A stretch of 64,000 bases of DNA from Bifidobacterium sp. B4142 (GCF_026537325.1 NZ_JAFNMJ010000004.1:62001-126000); one strand, 5' to 3'; counted from the first letter of the stretch, positions 9,599-18,984 are shown. Notes: generated from the sequence alone by a model not told the origin. Numbers and translations: made by a program.

Positions 9599-10648
9599 TC
9601 ACTGCACCTGGGAACGGGCAATCTTGCCGGTGAAGGACTGGGCCTCGTCGGCATCCTTGACGTCCTTATTCCAGGAGAACATGGCACGCAGCTTGGGGCC
9701 GACCTCCTCGATCTTCTCGTGGGAGTACTTCTCTTGGAGCTCCTTGAACTTGGGGGCACCGGCATCCTGATCATCGATGAACTCCTTGGCGAAGGAGCCG
9801 TCCTGAATGCGTTGCAGCTGGTGACGCATCCTGTCCTTGGTGGACTCATCCACCACGGTTGAGGTGAAATCGCCGTACTGGGCGGTGTCGGAGCAGGACC
9901 ACCGGGCCTTGTTCAGGCCGCCCTCGTTCATCAGGTCGACCAGCATCTTGAGCTCGTGGCAAACCTCGAAGTAGGCAATCTCCGGCTGATAGCCAGCCTC
10001 AGTCAGCACCTCGAAGCCAGCCTCGACAAGGTGGTTGACCCCGCCCATGAGCACATCCTGCTCGCCGAAGAGATCGGTCTCGGTCTCCTCCTTGAAGGTG
10101 GTCTTGATGGCGCCGGCGCGCAGGGCGCCCAGAGCCTTGGCATAGGCCAGGGTGATGTCCCAGGCGTCGCCGCGCGGATCCTGCTCCACGGCCACAACCA
10201 CGGGCACGCCACGACCAGCGACATACTCACGGCGGACGATATGGCCCGGACCCTTGGGGGCCACCATGAAGACCGGATGGTCCGCACTGGGCTTGATGTA
10301 GCCGTAATGGATGTTGAAACCGTGCGCGAATCCGACTGCCGCGCCCTCTTTGATGTTGGGCTCGATGTCGTCCCGCCAGATGTTGCGCTGGTACTGGTCG
10401 GGGGCCAGGATCATGACGATGTCGGCCTCCTTAGTGGCCTCGGGCACGGTCTTGACCTCCAGCCCCTGCTCCTTGGCGAAGGGCACCGACTTGGAATTGG
10501 CACGCAGGCCGACCACCACATCTACACCGGAATCACGCAGGTTCAGCGCATGAGCATGTCCCTGGGAACCATAGCCGATGATGGCCACCTTCTTGCCTTC
10601 CAGAACCGAAAGGTCCCCATCCTTCTCATACCAGATCTGTGCTGCCAT
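9599..10648 (-). CDS. ilvC: Ketol-acid reductoisomerase (NADP+)
   Basis: 349 residues, usual length for class I KARI. It converts acetolactate or acetohydroxybutyrate to the dihydroxy acid in valine and isoleucine biosynthesis, in the cytosol, using NADPH and Mg2+. The N-terminal Rossmann domain has [17 protein letters not shown] (about 25-41). The knotted C-terminal domain has the metal-binding acidic motifs [10 protein letters not shown] (about 185-195) and CHELK. ATG at 10648 is preceded by GGAG (AAGGAGTG). It is monocistronic by layout: a terminator follows, and 263 bases separate it from the MHS transporter upstream. ilvB and ilvN are not in the window. Confidence 0.97.
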   Translation of the reverse strand: MAAQIWYEKDGDLSVLEGKKVAIIGYGSQGHAHALNLRDSGVDVVVGLRANSKSVPFAKEQGLEVKTVPEATKEADIVMILAPDQYQRNIWRDDIEPNIKEGAAVGFAHGFNIHYGYIKPSADHPVFMVAPKGPGHIVRREYVAGRGVPVVVAVEQDPRGDAWDITLAYAKALGALRAGAIKTTFKEETETDLFGEQDVLMGGVNHLVEAGFEVLTEAGYQPEIAYFEVCHELKMLVDLMNEGGLNKARWSCSDTAQYGDFTSTVVDESTKDRMRHQLQRIQDGSFAKEFIDDQDAGAPKFKELQEKYSHEKIEEVGPKLRAMFSWNKDVKDADEAQSFTGKIARSQVQ

Positions 10649-10756
10649 TATCTACACTCCTTCATGTGCGGTCCAACCGGGCCGGTTCTTCCAGGCCGGG
10701 GACTCAAAATACTGTGAATTCCTGTCGTTGTTCCAGGCGGACGATGCTCTTTCGAC

Positions 10757-10806
10757 CGGGGCAACGGATTTTGTCCTTGGCCCCGATCCGTACCCAATGG
10801 ATACGG
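10757..10806 (-). promoter_or_regulatory. Structured leader of ilvC (tentative)
   Basis: The 10649-10911 spacer before ilvC holds two inverted repeats in its leader orientation: CGGGGC/GCCCCG (10757-10762 and 10780-10785) and CCGTA/TACGG (10788-10792 and 10802-10806). Branched-chain amino acid genes are often attenuated, but I see no clear leader peptide and no U-tract here. They may be incidental. Confidence 0.2.
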
Positions 10807-10911
10807 TATGCCTCCAACCATACTCGTGATATGGCCAGATGGACTGTCCGCAATTCGTTGTTTGGACACCGGCGCAATGCGAAGAAGCAGCCGGCGGGAT
10901 GCGTCCATGGC

Positions 10912-12273
10912 TTACTTGGTGAAGTCCACATCCTTGGTTTCGTGGCAGGTCAGCGCTGCCACCAGGCAGCAGACCGCCATAACGGCCAGGTAGAGCCCGA
11001 CCGAGCGCACTCCCCAGTGGGAGGAGAGCCAGGTGGCGATGGTAGGCACGAAGGCCGCGCCCACAATGGCCGCCAGGTTGTAGCCGATGCCGGAACCCGA
11101 GTAGCGCACATTGGCGTCAAAGAGCTCCGGCAGGAAAGCGCCGATAGGCCCGAAGGCGATGCCCATCAGGGCGAACCCGACGCAGAGGAAGACCATGACC
11201 TGGAAGGTGTTGTGATGGGCCATGAGCAGGTAGGGGAAGACCAGGCTGAAGACCACCAGCATGACTGAGCTGCCGATCAGCACCCGGCGACGGCCGATGC
11301 GATCCGCATAGACGCAGGCCAGCACGATGAAGAGGGCGAAGACCAGGATGGAGACCATGAGCATGAGCAGGTACTCCTGGTTGGTGAAGCCCAGTCCGCC
11401 GCCGCCCTGAGACTTGGGCTTGGTGCCGTAGGCCAGGGACCAGGTGGCCAGGGTGTAGAAGAGGGTGTAGGTGACCGCGACCAGGAAGGTGGCCTGGAGC
11501 ACCTGACGCCAGCTCTTGCGGAAGACCTCCAACAGCGGGGTCTTGACGACCTTCTGCTGGTCCAGAGCCATCTGGAAGATGGGTGTCTCCTGCATGGAGA
11601 CGCGCACGGCCAGCCCTACAACCACCAGGATGGCGGAGAGCAGGAAGGGCACACGCCAGCCCCAACTCAGCATCTGCTCGGGAGTGCAGAACATCTCCAG
11701 CAGGAAGTAGGTCCCGTTGGCCAGGAAGAAGCCGATGGGAGCGCCCAACTCAGGGAAGGAGCCGTAGAGAGCCCTCTTGCCTTCCGGGGCGTTCTCAGTG
11801 GCCACCAGGGCTGCACCGGACCACTCGCCGCCCAGGCCTATACCTTGCACGAACCGGCACAGGCAGAGGACCACTACGGCCCAGAGCCCCCAGGTGGCGT
11901 AGGTGGGCAGGACGCCGATCAGGACTGTGGAGCAGCCCATGGTCAGCAGGGAGACCACCAACGTGGTCTTGCGCCCCTGACGATCCCCGAAGTGTCCGAA
12001 GACCAAGGACCCCAAGGGCCGCGCGATGAAAGCGATGGCGAAGGTCAGCAGGGATGCCAGCAGGGCCACGGTCGGATCGGTCTTAGGGAAGAAAAGCTTG
12101 GGGAAATAGTTGGCCGAAGCCGTCCCGTAAGCGTAGAAATCGTAGAACTCGATGGCCGTGCCGACCATGGAGGCCCCGATGACTGTGCGGACCGAGCTGC
12201 GGGTCACACGGGTGCTACCGGACGCGGACGCTGCCGGGGTCGGGGAAGCAACACTGACGTCGTTTGCCGTCAC
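10912..12273 (-). CDS. MFS transporter, metabolite:H+ symporter (MHS) family
   Basis: 453 residues with 12 predicted membrane helices. Family signatures are the N-terminal FYDFYAYGTAS segment typical of the ProP/ShiA/KgtP group, GHFGDRQGRKTTL in the loop between helices 2 and 3, and GLGGEWSGAALVATE in helix 5. Such proteins import small acids or zwitterions (shikimate, alpha-ketoglutarate, proline/betaine, citrate) with protons; the substrate is not readable from sequence. Start is GTG at 12273 with TAAGGAG ten bases upstream. A U-tailed hairpin ends only about 20 bases before the start codon, and a small ORF precedes it, so expression may need antitermination. Upstream on the same strand lie apbE-like and purA. 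Confidence 0.88.
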   Translation of the reverse strand: MTANDVSVASPTPAASASGSTRVTRSSVRTVIGASMVGTAIEFYDFYAYGTASANYFPKLFFPKTDPTVALLASLLTFAIAFIARPLGSLVFGHFGDRQGRKTTLVVSLLTMGCSTVLIGVLPTYATWGLWAVVVLCLCRFVQGIGLGGEWSGAALVATENAPEGKRALYGSFPELGAPIGFFLANGTYFLLEMFCTPEQMLSWGWRVPFLLSAILVVVGLAVRVSMQETPIFQMALDQQKVVKTPLLEVFRKSWRQVLQATFLVAVTYTLFYTLATWSLAYGTKPKSQGGGGLGFTNQEYLLMLMVSILVFALFIVLACVYADRIGRRRVLIGSSVMLVVFSLVFPYLLMAHHNTFQVMVFLCVGFALMGIAFGPIGAFLPELFDANVRYSGSGIGYNLAAIVGAAFVPTIATWLSSHWGVRSVGLYLAVMAVCCLVAALTCHETKDVDFTK

Positions 12274-12293
12274 TTCATCTCATCTCCTTATAG

Positions 12294-12362
12294 AAAAACC
12301 CCGCTGTCGGCAGGGTCTGATGCGATGAAGCCTATGCGTCCAACCCCGCCTTCCGACGGGGT
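12294..12362 (-). promoter_or_regulatory. Candidate transcription attenuator before MHS transporter
   Basis: In the minus-strand RNA four segments follow one another: ACCCCG (12362-12357), CGGGGT (12348-12343), ACCCTGC (12316-12310) and GCGGGGT (12304-12298), the last running into TTTTT (12298-12294). Segments 3 and 4 form an intrinsic terminator with one G-T pair. Segments 1 and 2 form a second hairpin. Segment 1 can also pair with 4, and 2 with 3, so the folds compete. The Shine-Dalgarno of the transporter follows immediately. A simple terminator of the upstream purA operon is the alternative reading. Confidence 0.45.
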
Positions 12363-12383
12363 CGAACAATAAAGATTGTCGAG

Positions 12384-12464
12384 TCAGTCCGCCGGTGAGG
12401 ACGGGCTAATAATTCGTGCGGACACGGTGCCGAATCGGCGGGTGTCTGTCAAGCTGGTCATCAC
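12384..12464 (-). CDS. Possible leader peptide (25-26 residues)
   Basis: A short frame begins GTG-ATG at 12464/12461, with AAGGGAGG 6-7 bases upstream, and ends in TGA at 12384-12386, 22 bases before the first attenuator hairpin. The peptide reads approximately MTSLTDTRRFGTVSARIISP plus PSSPAD-type residues. Codon pairs Arg-Arg and Ile-Ile are present but there is no long run of one amino acid, so the sensed amino acid is unclear. The placement between apbE and the competing hairpins is what makes it notable. The strong ribosome-binding site is seen; the role is inferred. Confidence 0.35.
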   Translation of the reverse strand: MMTSLTDTRRFGTVSARIISPSSPAD

Positions 12465-12567
12465 GGCGAACCTCCCTTCATCATTCACGAATTGGATGTG
12501 TGCTCTGCACATCTGCATTGGTGCCGACCATAGGCCTGGCATCGGCTTGCTCAACGAGACAGGTCCA

Positions 12568-13536
12568 CTATGTGGACGGATGGATGTTGGAGCCCATGAA
12601 GAACCGACCTGGAAATTCGTGGGAGATCACAGCCCGTCGGTCGGCATACATCAGGGCGCAGGAGAAAGGGAACCGGGCCGCCAACGCATCCGGCGGCACC
12701 AGGAAGAGGGCGGTGGCCAGCCCGTCAGCCAGGCCCGTGGGATACTCGTTGTTCTTTTCGCCGATCACTACCCAGGAAGCCAGCACGCGGTCGACCGGAC
12801 GACCATCGATGGCATCCACAATATGGTGAAGCGCTGTCAATCCCGCCGCTGCAGCATCCTCGGACCGGTCGGTCCAATGGCGACGGCTGGGTGCCGAGGC
12901 ACACAAGGAGCCGCAGGACAGCTCGATCCGACCCACGCCTGCAGACAGATCAGCAGGGTCCTCCATGGCGATGGAAATCGGACGAGAGGTCCGCATACGC
13001 ATGTCGCCGCCGGCATCGATCAGGTACTCTTTGACCCGCGGTTCGAGCAGATCAGCAATGAGGTCTACCAGATAGCCCTTGCCAACTGCCCCGAAATCAA
13101 GGCTGACCGGACCGGTAGTCATAAGGACGGCACCCTGACGCCTGAGGTCATCACCCCAGGTGGGTCGCCCATGGATCCGTCCCAGATGACCGGCGGCGTC
13201 GACCTGCAACCGGAAGGTGGGCTGTCGGCCGTAGCCCAGACGGGTCAGATCCTCGCCCACCATGGGATCCAGGGCCCCGTCGGTGACGGAATACAGCCTG
13301 TCATATAGATCAAAGAGCCCTTGGCAGTAGTCCGGAAAGACGAACCTTCCCCCATGACAGGCCTGGGCCATTTGCGCAGGTATGGCATCCTGCCTGAACC
13401 GTGACAGGGCACCTTCGTAATCCTCGATCAGACCAGCGATAGTCCCGTGCAGTCGTTCTCCCAGAGGCCTGTCCGTGGAGATGATGATTCCCGTACCCAC
13501 CGCCCCGGGGAAGGCGGTTAGGCAGGGCAGCCCCAT
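12568..13536 (-). CDS. ApbE-like FAD:protein FMN transferase
   Basis: 322 residues, typical for ApbE. These enzymes attach FMN from FAD to a Thr of target proteins such as NqrC/RnfG and flavin reductases, usually outside the membrane. Motifs: DGALDPMVG (about 86-94), LDFGAVGKGYLVD (about 150; family LDLGGIAKGYA), IDAGGDMR (about 172; family NxGGD) and HHIVDAIDGRPV (family HIIDPxTG) near 240. There is no signal peptide or lipobox at the N-terminus (MGLPCLTAFPGAVGTG), which is atypical for secreted ApbE. ATG 13536 lies 9 bases after the purA stop, so it is probably cotranscribed with purA. No flavinylation substrate was recognised in the window. Confidence 0.82.
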   Translation of the reverse strand: MGLPCLTAFPGAVGTGIIISTDRPLGERLHGTIAGLIEDYEGALSRFRQDAIPAQMAQACHGGRFVFPDYCQGLFDLYDRLYSVTDGALDPMVGEDLTRLGYGRQPTFRLQVDAAGHLGRIHGRPTWGDDLRRQGAVLMTTGPVSLDFGAVGKGYLVDLIADLLEPRVKEYLIDAGGDMRMRTSRPISIAMEDPADLSAGVGRIELSCGSLCASAPSRRHWTDRSEDAAAAGLTALHHIVDAIDGRPVDRVLASWVVIGEKNNEYPTGLADGLATALFLVPPDALAARFPFSCALMYADRRAVISHEFPGRFFMGSNIHPST

Positions 13537-13545
13537 GGAACTTCC

Positions 13546-14847
13546 CTACTCGATCAGAGAATGGATCTGCACGATCTGGTCGCGGCCCGGGCCCGAGCCG
13601 ACGGCCGAGATGCGGCAGCCGGACAGGTCCTCCAGACGATGGATGTAGTCCTTGGCCTTGGTCGGGAACTCCTCGAAGCTCTTGGCGCCGGAGATGTCCT
13701 CGCGCCAGCCCGGCAGCTCCTCGTACACCGGCTGGGCCGATTGAAACTCGGCCTGGTCCACGGGCATCCGATCCACCCTGACCCGGGAGCCGTCGGACCG
13801 GGTGACGTCGTAGCCCACGCAGACCGGGATGGTCTCCAGGCCGGAGAGGACATCCAGCTTGGTCAGCACGATGTCGGTCAGGCCGTTGATCTGCACCGCA
13901 TAGCGGCTGACCAGCGCGTCGAACCAGCCGCAGCGGCGGGAGCGACCGGTGGTCACCCCGTACTCGTGGCCCTGACGGCGCAGCCATTCGCCCTGCTCGT
14001 TGTCCAGCTCCGTGGGGAAGGGCCCCTCGCCCACGCGGGTCACATAGGCCTTGGCCACGCCGACCACCCGGTCAATCTTGGTCGGGCCCACGCCGGTACC
14101 GGTGCAGGCGCCCCCGGCCGTGCAGTTGGATGAAGTAACAAAGGGATAGGTGCCATGATCCACGTCCAGCATGGTGGCCTGTCCTCCCTCGAAGAGGACG
14201 TTCTTGCCCTGCTCCAGGGCTTGGTTGAGCATCAGTGAGGTATTGGCCACGTAGGGCTTGAGCTGCTCGGCGTATCCCGCCAGCTCTTCAACGGTGGCTT
14301 CCACCTCAATGGCCCTGCGGTTGTAAAGCTTAACCAGCATCTGATTCTTCTGATGAAGGCTGGCCTCCACCTTGTCGCGCAGATGGTCGACATTGAACAG
14401 GTCGTGCACGCGAATGCCCACGCGGTTGATCTTGTCAGCGTAGGCCGGGCCGATCCCACGGCCTGTCGTGCCGATCTTATGCTTGCCCAGAAAGCGCTCG
14501 GTCACCTTGTCCAGTGTCCGATGGTAGGGGGCGATGACGTGCGCAGACTCGCTGATCCTCAACCGGCTGCAGTCCACGCCGCGGGACTGGAGCCCGTCGA
14601 TCTCCTCGAAGAGGGCGGCCGGGTCGACCACGACGCCGTTGCCGATGACCGGAGTGATGGCCGGGTGAATGATCCCCGAGGGCAGGAGGTGGAGGGCGTA
14701 CTCCTGGTCGCCCACGACCACGGTATGGCCGGCATTGTTGCCCCCGTTGAACCTGGCGACATAGTCCATATGCTCGCCGATCAGATCCGTTGCCTTGCCC
14801 TTGCCCTCGTCGCCCCACTGGGCCCCAACGATCACGATTCCAGGCAT
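13546..14847 (-). CDS. purA: Adenylosuccinate synthetase
   Basis: 433 residues from ATG 14847, chosen because [18 protein letters not shown] is the standard N-terminus and TAAGGAG lies 8 bases upstream. A 17-codon upstream extension is not conserved-looking. It makes adenylosuccinate from IMP, aspartate and GTP, the first committed AMP step. Visible motifs: the P-loop-like GDEGKGK (about 12-18), NGGNNAGHT (about 37-45), GRGIGPAY (about 129-136), SSNCTAGG and a Lys/Asp GTP-specificity region (TKLDVLSG). The apbE-like gene follows 9 bases later, and fba lies 182 bases upstream on the same strand. Confidence 0.97.
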   Translation of the reverse strand: MPGIVIVGAQWGDEGKGKATDLIGEHMDYVARFNGGNNAGHTVVVGDQEYALHLLPSGIIHPAITPVIGNGVVVDPAALFEEIDGLQSRGVDCSRLRISESAHVIAPYHRTLDKVTERFLGKHKIGTTGRGIGPAYADKINRVGIRVHDLFNVDHLRDKVEASLHQKNQMLVKLYNRRAIEVEATVEELAGYAEQLKPYVANTSLMLNQALEQGKNVLFEGGQATMLDVDHGTYPFVTSSNCTAGGACTGTGVGPTKIDRVVGVAKAYVTRVGEGPFPTELDNEQGEWLRRQGHEYGVTTGRSRRCGWFDALVSRYAVQINGLTDIVLTKLDVLSGLETIPVCVGYDVTRSDGSRVRVDRMPVDQAEFQSAQPVYEELPGWREDISGAKSFEEFPTKAKDYIHRLEDLSGCRISAVGSGPGRDQIVQIHSLIE

Positions 14848-15029
14848 ACGATGCTCCTTATCCACTGGTCGCCATCCAAGGAAATGACGGCAGACCATCC
14901 ATAGACGAGCCTAACCCTACGTATGGAGCGCAAGACCGACCGACCCAGGCACCATAAGGCCTGAACGGGCTCAGCAGCCAATCGTGGCTTCCACGCCCGC
15001 AAGATCCTCCTGGTACGGCCGGTTGTCAG

Positions 15030-16094
15030 TCATCTCATGGCACGTCCCGCGCTGCCCAACTGCTGGCAGGCCTCGACTACACGAGCCGCCATCCCGTCCT
15101 CGGCCTGGCGTCCCCAGGAACGGGGGTCGTACTCGCTCTTGTCGCCGACCTCTCCATCCACTTTGAGGACCTTGTCGTAATTAGCGAACATGTGCCCTGC
15201 CGCGGCCCTGGTGAAGGCGTACTGGGTGTCGGTATCCACATTCATCTTGACCACGCCATGAGCGACGGCGGAGGCGATCTCCTCCGGCTGCGAACCAGAA
15301 CCACCATGGAAGACCAAAAGGAAGGGCTTATCGGCAGGGGAGCCCGGGGAGGGTATGCCGCCAACCTCTCCCTCGGATACGGCTCTAGCGGTCCTGGCTT
15401 GGATCTGCCCCAGCAGGTCGGGCCTCAGTTTGACCACACCGGGCTTGTAGGATCCGTGCACGTTACCGAAGGTGAAGGCCACCATGTAGTGGCCGCGCTC
15501 GCCCAGACCCAGGGCATCAACCACCTTGAGACCGTCCTCGGGCGAGGAATAGAGCCGCTGGTCGATAGCGGCCGAATGACCATCCTCCTCGCCACCGACA
15601 GTGCCTACCTCGATCTCCAGAATGGTGTGGGCGGCCCGGGACTGCTCCAGCAGCTCTGCCGCCGTGGCCAAATTCTCCCGCAGAGACAGGCTGGAACCGT
15701 CCCACATGTGCGACTGGAAGAGTGGATCCTGACCGTGGGCCACCTGGTCCTTCTCGTAGGCCAGCAGAGGCCGAACCCATTCGTCCAGGTACTTCGGGGC
15801 ACAGTGGTCCGTATGCAGGGCCACGGTGATGCTCGGATAGCGGGCGATCACCTCATGGGCGAATCTGGCAAAGGCGATGGAACCAACCACCCGGTCGGCC
15901 AGGCGCTGTCCGGAGAGGTAGGCGGCACCTCCCACCGAGACCTGGATGATCCCGTCGGACTGAGCGTTATCCAATCCCTGCAGGGCCGCGTTCAGAGTCT
16001 GCGTGCTGGTCACATTGATGGCGGGATAGGCGTAGGACCCCCGTCTGGCCGCATCGAGCATCGCCACATACCGTTCAGGAGTCGCTAAAGTCAT
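15030..16094 (-). CDS. fba: Fructose-bisphosphate aldolase, class II
   Basis: 354 residues from ATG 16094 (MTLATPERYVAMLDAARRG), preceded by GAGGGT. Longer frames to 16202 look unconserved. It is a Zn-dependent enzyme that reversibly joins dihydroxyacetone phosphate and glyceraldehyde 3-phosphate. Zn ligands and active-site motifs: ALHTDHCAPKY (about 92-102), EIEVGTVGGEEDG (about 160-172), GNVHGSYKPG (His, about 212) and FHGGSGS (about 260). The length and motif set fit the FbaA (class IIA) type. In bifidobacteria, which lack phosphofructokinase flux through normal glycolysis, it serves the fructose-6-phosphate shunt and gluconeogenesis; this is family and genus knowledge. Confidence 0.95.
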   Translation of the reverse strand: MTLATPERYVAMLDAARRGSYAYPAINVTSTQTLNAALQGLDNAQSDGIIQVSVGGAAYLSGQRLADRVVGSIAFARFAHEVIARYPSITVALHTDHCAPKYLDEWVRPLLAYEKDQVAHGQDPLFQSHMWDGSSLSLRENLATAAELLEQSRAAHTILEIEVGTVGGEEDGHSAAIDQRLYSSPEDGLKVVDALGLGERGHYMVAFTFGNVHGSYKPGVVKLRPDLLGQIQARTARAVSEGEVGGIPSPGSPADKPFLLVFHGGSGSQPEEIASAVAHGVVKMNVDTDTQYAFTRAAAGHMFANYDKVLKVDGEVGDKSEYDPRSWGRQAEDGMAARVVEACQQLGSAGRAMR

Positions 16095-16203
16095 ACCCTC
16101 ATTATCGTCGGCTGCAAGGAAAATCGGCAAAAGACCCGCTGCCGCAGACACCACCGATAGATCGCAGGTCTCTGCCCTGATGGCGAACACACCACGACGC
16201 ACT

Positions 16204-16232
16204 TTGACAAGCCTCCAAGCCGCGGGTAGTTT
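16204..16232 (+). promoter_or_regulatory. Probable promoter of nucleoside hydrolase operon
   Basis: TTGACA at 16204-16209, a 17-base spacer, then TAGTTT at 16227-16232. This would start RNA near 16240, just ahead of the palindrome at 16244-16267. The -35 is perfect and the -10 weak, as expected for a regulated promoter. Confidence 0.5.
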
Positions 16233-16243
16233 AGCTCCGTACA

Positions 16244-16267
16244 GTTTGATGAAACGTTACATCAAAC
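16244..16267. promoter_or_regulatory. LacI-type operator palindrome
   Basis: GTTTGATG-AAACGTTA-CATCAAAC: 8-base perfect arms around a centre containing AACGTT, a 24-base palindrome with a single mismatched pair. CG-centred palindromes of this size are typical of LacI/GalR-family operators. Its position at or just after the predicted transcription start suggests repression of the downstream nucleoside hydrolase and transporter. Further downstream the leader has a small hairpin AGAAGG/CCTTCT just before the ribosome-binding site. Confidence 0.6.
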
Positions 16268-16367
16268 AGGTTGTTTGTTTCACAGCAGTAACGAATCAGC
16301 CTAGGGAAGGCACGACATAGGTAAGCAGAAGGTTGGTGCTGCCCATCCTTCTGGGAAGGAGACCAAC

Positions 16368-17360
16368 GTGTCAGCAAGTAAGGAAACCGTCCGCAAGATC
16401 ATTCTGGATCTGGACACTGGCATCGATGACACGCTGGCTTTGTCCTACGTCCTGGGTTCCCCGGATGCCGAACTGATCGGGATCACCGGCACCTACGGCA
16501 ACGTGGTGCTCGACCAAGGCGTCGACAACGATCTGCGGCTGCTGGCCATGTACGGCAGGGAGGATATCCCCGTCTTCAAGGGGATCGACCACCCCAGCAC
16601 GACCGACTCCTTCAGCGTTCCGCCGGACTCCGAGATCTTCCACGGGGCCAACGGCACTGGAAATGTTGAAATCCCAGCACAGACCGATCGGCAGGCCAGC
16701 CAGCAGAGCTCGGTGGACTTCATCATCGACGCAGTCCGCCGTTACCCCAAGGGCGAGCTGGCCGTGGTGCCCACCGGCGCCCTGACCACCATCGCCGCCG
16801 CCCTGGAAAAGGCCCCCGACATCGTCGACCGCATCAGCATTGTTATGATGGGCGGCACTCTGACCCAGCCTGGCAACGTGGGACCCTTCGCAGAAGCCAA
16901 CATCAACCAGGATCCTGAGGCAGCCAACCGGGTCTTCGCCACCACCGCAGACATCACCATGGTTGGTCTGGACGTGACCACCCAGGCTCTGATGAGCCGC
17001 GAGGACACCGAGGCCCTGCGCGCCACAGGCACCAGCGCCGGCCGCTTCCTGGCAGACATGACCGACTACTACATCGACATCAGCGAAAAAGAGAGCGGGG
17101 TCTACCTGGGGGGCTGCAACCTGCACGACCCCCTGGCCGCCGCCGTAGCCATCGACCCCAGCCTGGTCACCACCTTCGCCACCAACCTGATGGTCGAGAC
17201 CGAAGGACCACAGCGGGCCCGTACCATCGGTGACCCCAGCAGGCTCCTGGACACAGTCAAGAACACCAAGGTTGCCCTGTCGATCGACACCGAGCGGTTC
17301 ACCCGGCGCTTCATGGACAGGCTTCTGACCCTGGTGCGCAAGACCGAGAACGAACGTTAG
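16368..17360 (+). CDS. Nucleoside hydrolase (inosine/uridine-preferring family)
   Basis: 330 residues, usual for the family. It hydrolyses ribonucleosides to base and ribose for salvage in the cytosol. The Ca2+-binding DxDxxxDD signature is ILDLDTGIDDTLAL (about 9-22). Later motifs are GTYGN (about 44), HGANGTGN (about 88), NVGPFAEANINQDPEAA (about 166-182) and LHDPLAAAVAID (about 250), carrying the active-site Asn, His and Asp region. Start is GTG 16368 with GGAAGGAG seven bases upstream. It is followed 13 bases later by an MFS transporter, so the pair likely imports and splits nucleosides. A LacI-type operator precedes it. The exact nucleoside preference is not evident. Confidence 0.92.
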   Translation: MSASKETVRKIILDLDTGIDDTLALSYVLGSPDAELIGITGTYGNVVLDQGVDNDLRLLAMYGREDIPVFKGIDHPSTTDSFSVPPDSEIFHGANGTGNVEIPAQTDRQASQQSSVDFIIDAVRRYPKGELAVVPTGALTTIAAALEKAPDIVDRISIVMMGGTLTQPGNVGPFAEANINQDPEAANRVFATTADITMVGLDVTTQALMSREDTEALRATGTSAGRFLADMTDYYIDISEKESGVYLGGCNLHDPLAAAVAIDPSLVTTFATNLMVETEGPQRARTIGDPSRLLDTVKNTKVALSIDTERFTRRFMDRLLTLVRKTENER

Positions 17361-17373
17361 AAAGACGGCAGTC

Positions 17374-18777
17374 ATGAGCGAATCCATCACCACCGAGACT
17401 ACCGAAGCGACCGTTGATGAAAACCGCCGCAGCACTAAGCGGGCCCTGCCGGCCCTGCTGACCATCTTCCTGCTGGGCACACTGATGATCCAGGCCTTCA
17501 ACCTGGTCTTCCAGAACGTGGGCGACTCCTTGGGAATGTCCGCCAACGCCTCGCTGATCAGCACCCTGCCTGGCATCGTCCTGGGCGTGGTCTGCATGCT
17601 CTACGGAACCCTCTGCGACTACATCTCCCCTCGGAAGATGACCCTGTTCGGCGTGGGCGCCCTGATCATCGGCAGCCTCCTGGGCTTCTTCGGCGCATCG
17701 AATTTCTGGGCCGTGGTCCTGGCCCGCATGATCCAGACAGCGGGTGGCCAGGTGGCCGGCTCGGTCTTCCTGGTCATGGCCATGAAATACCTGAGCGACA
17801 AGGAGCGCGCCTTCTATCTGGGTATCTTCAACGCCGTCTACTACGCCTCCTCTGCGGTGGGCATCTTCGCCGGCGGCCTGATCACCTCCATCGATTGGCG
17901 CTACCTCTTCCTGGTACCGCTGGTCTCCATTCTCCTGATCCCTCCGGTGCTCAAGTACACGCCTGACACCGGCATCAAGGGTGAGCGCATCGACGTCTTC
18001 GGCATCGCCCTGTTCGCGCTGATCGCCGGGTTCGTGGCCGTCTACTTCTCCTTCCCAGCCACCTGGATGCTGGGGGTGCTGGCCGTCCTGATCCTGATCT
18101 TCGCCGGCTATGTCTGGAAGGGCGCCAACCCCTTCCTGAGCCGAGGGTTCGTGACCAACGGCGCCTACATGGCTGTCCTGCTGGCCCTCTTCGTCTTCTA
18201 CTTCTTCAACTTTGCCTGCGTGCCCATCTACAACGTGATCGGCGACCGGATCTACGGGATCTCCCTGAGCCAGGTCTCCCTCTGCCTGACAATCGTCTAC
18301 ATCGTGGCCACCCTGGTGGGCTGCCTGTCCGGAGTCATCATGAACGCCATGGGACGCCTGCCTATGCTGATCCTGTCCGCACTGCTCATGATCGCCGGAG
18401 CCGTAGGGTCGGCCCTTTCGCTCACCTCGGGCTTTTGGGTCCTGACTGCGCTGGCTTCGGTCTTCATCGCCGGCATCACCATGTCCTACACACCCCTCTA
18501 CGATTCCTTCTCGGCCACCCTGCCCGTGGACCAGAACGGACGCGGCATCGGCATTGGGGATCTGATGATGAATACCTCGGCCTCCATCGGCATGGCTGTC
18601 TACAGCGGACTCATGGCTAATCCCCAATTCGGGTCACATGCTCTGGGGGGTGTCAAGACCGGCATCCAGGCTCAGGTGGCCAACATGTTCTGGGTCATGG
18701 CGCTGACCGCCCTGCTGGCCCTGATCATCGTGACCGTCTTCCACAAGGCCATGTCAGCCAAGGCTCCCCAGGAGTAA
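17374..18777 (+). CDS. MFS transporter, probable nucleoside uptake
   Basis: 467 residues with a cytosolic acidic N-terminus (SESITTETTEATVDE) and roughly 12-14 membrane helices. Between helices 2 and 3 the motif is GTLCDYISPRKMT, and ARMIQTAGGQVAGS matches the DHA-type MFS helix 4 region. Position 13 bases after the nucleoside hydrolase and behind the same operator argues for nucleoside or base transport; this is inference from context, since the fold alone would also allow drug efflux. ATG 17374 is supported by GAAAGACGG upstream. A strong hairpin follows at 18985-19020. Confidence 0.85.
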   Translation: MSESITTETTEATVDENRRSTKRALPALLTIFLLGTLMIQAFNLVFQNVGDSLGMSANASLISTLPGIVLGVVCMLYGTLCDYISPRKMTLFGVGALIIGSLLGFFGASNFWAVVLARMIQTAGGQVAGSVFLVMAMKYLSDKERAFYLGIFNAVYYASSAVGIFAGGLITSIDWRYLFLVPLVSILLIPPVLKYTPDTGIKGERIDVFGIALFALIAGFVAVYFSFPATWMLGVLAVLILIFAGYVWKGANPFLSRGFVTNGAYMAVLLALFVFYFFNFACVPIYNVIGDRIYGISLSQVSLCLTIVYIVATLVGCLSGVIMNAMGRLPMLILSALLMIAGAVGSALSLTSGFWVLTALASVFIAGITMSYTPLYDSFSATLPVDQNGRGIGIGDLMMNTSASIGMAVYSGLMANPQFGSHALGGVKTGIQAQVANMFWVMALTALLALIIVTVFHKAMSAKAPQE

Positions 18778-18984
18778 GGCTGGTGTGACACATACATACT
18801 TGGTCGGATAGCTGCACGGCCCGGTCCGCTCTTCCCAGTCTTGGGAATGAGTCAGGCCCAGACCCGGCACCCGGCCGCGCGAACCGGGGAGGGAGCGGGG
18901 TTCGGACTGCTTTCGGCATTGTGATAGTCCCCCTCTTCCCTCAGCCGCCGAAGGCGAGAAGTTCGCCGTCCCTCCCCCCGGTGG

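Noticed and set aside
16371-18627. Two long minus-strand frames (408 and 438 codons) opposite the nucleoside hydrolase and MFS genes
   Set aside because: Their products are Gly/Gln/His/Asp-rich with no hydrophobic core, as expected for antisense of high-GC genes; the plus strand has clear families.
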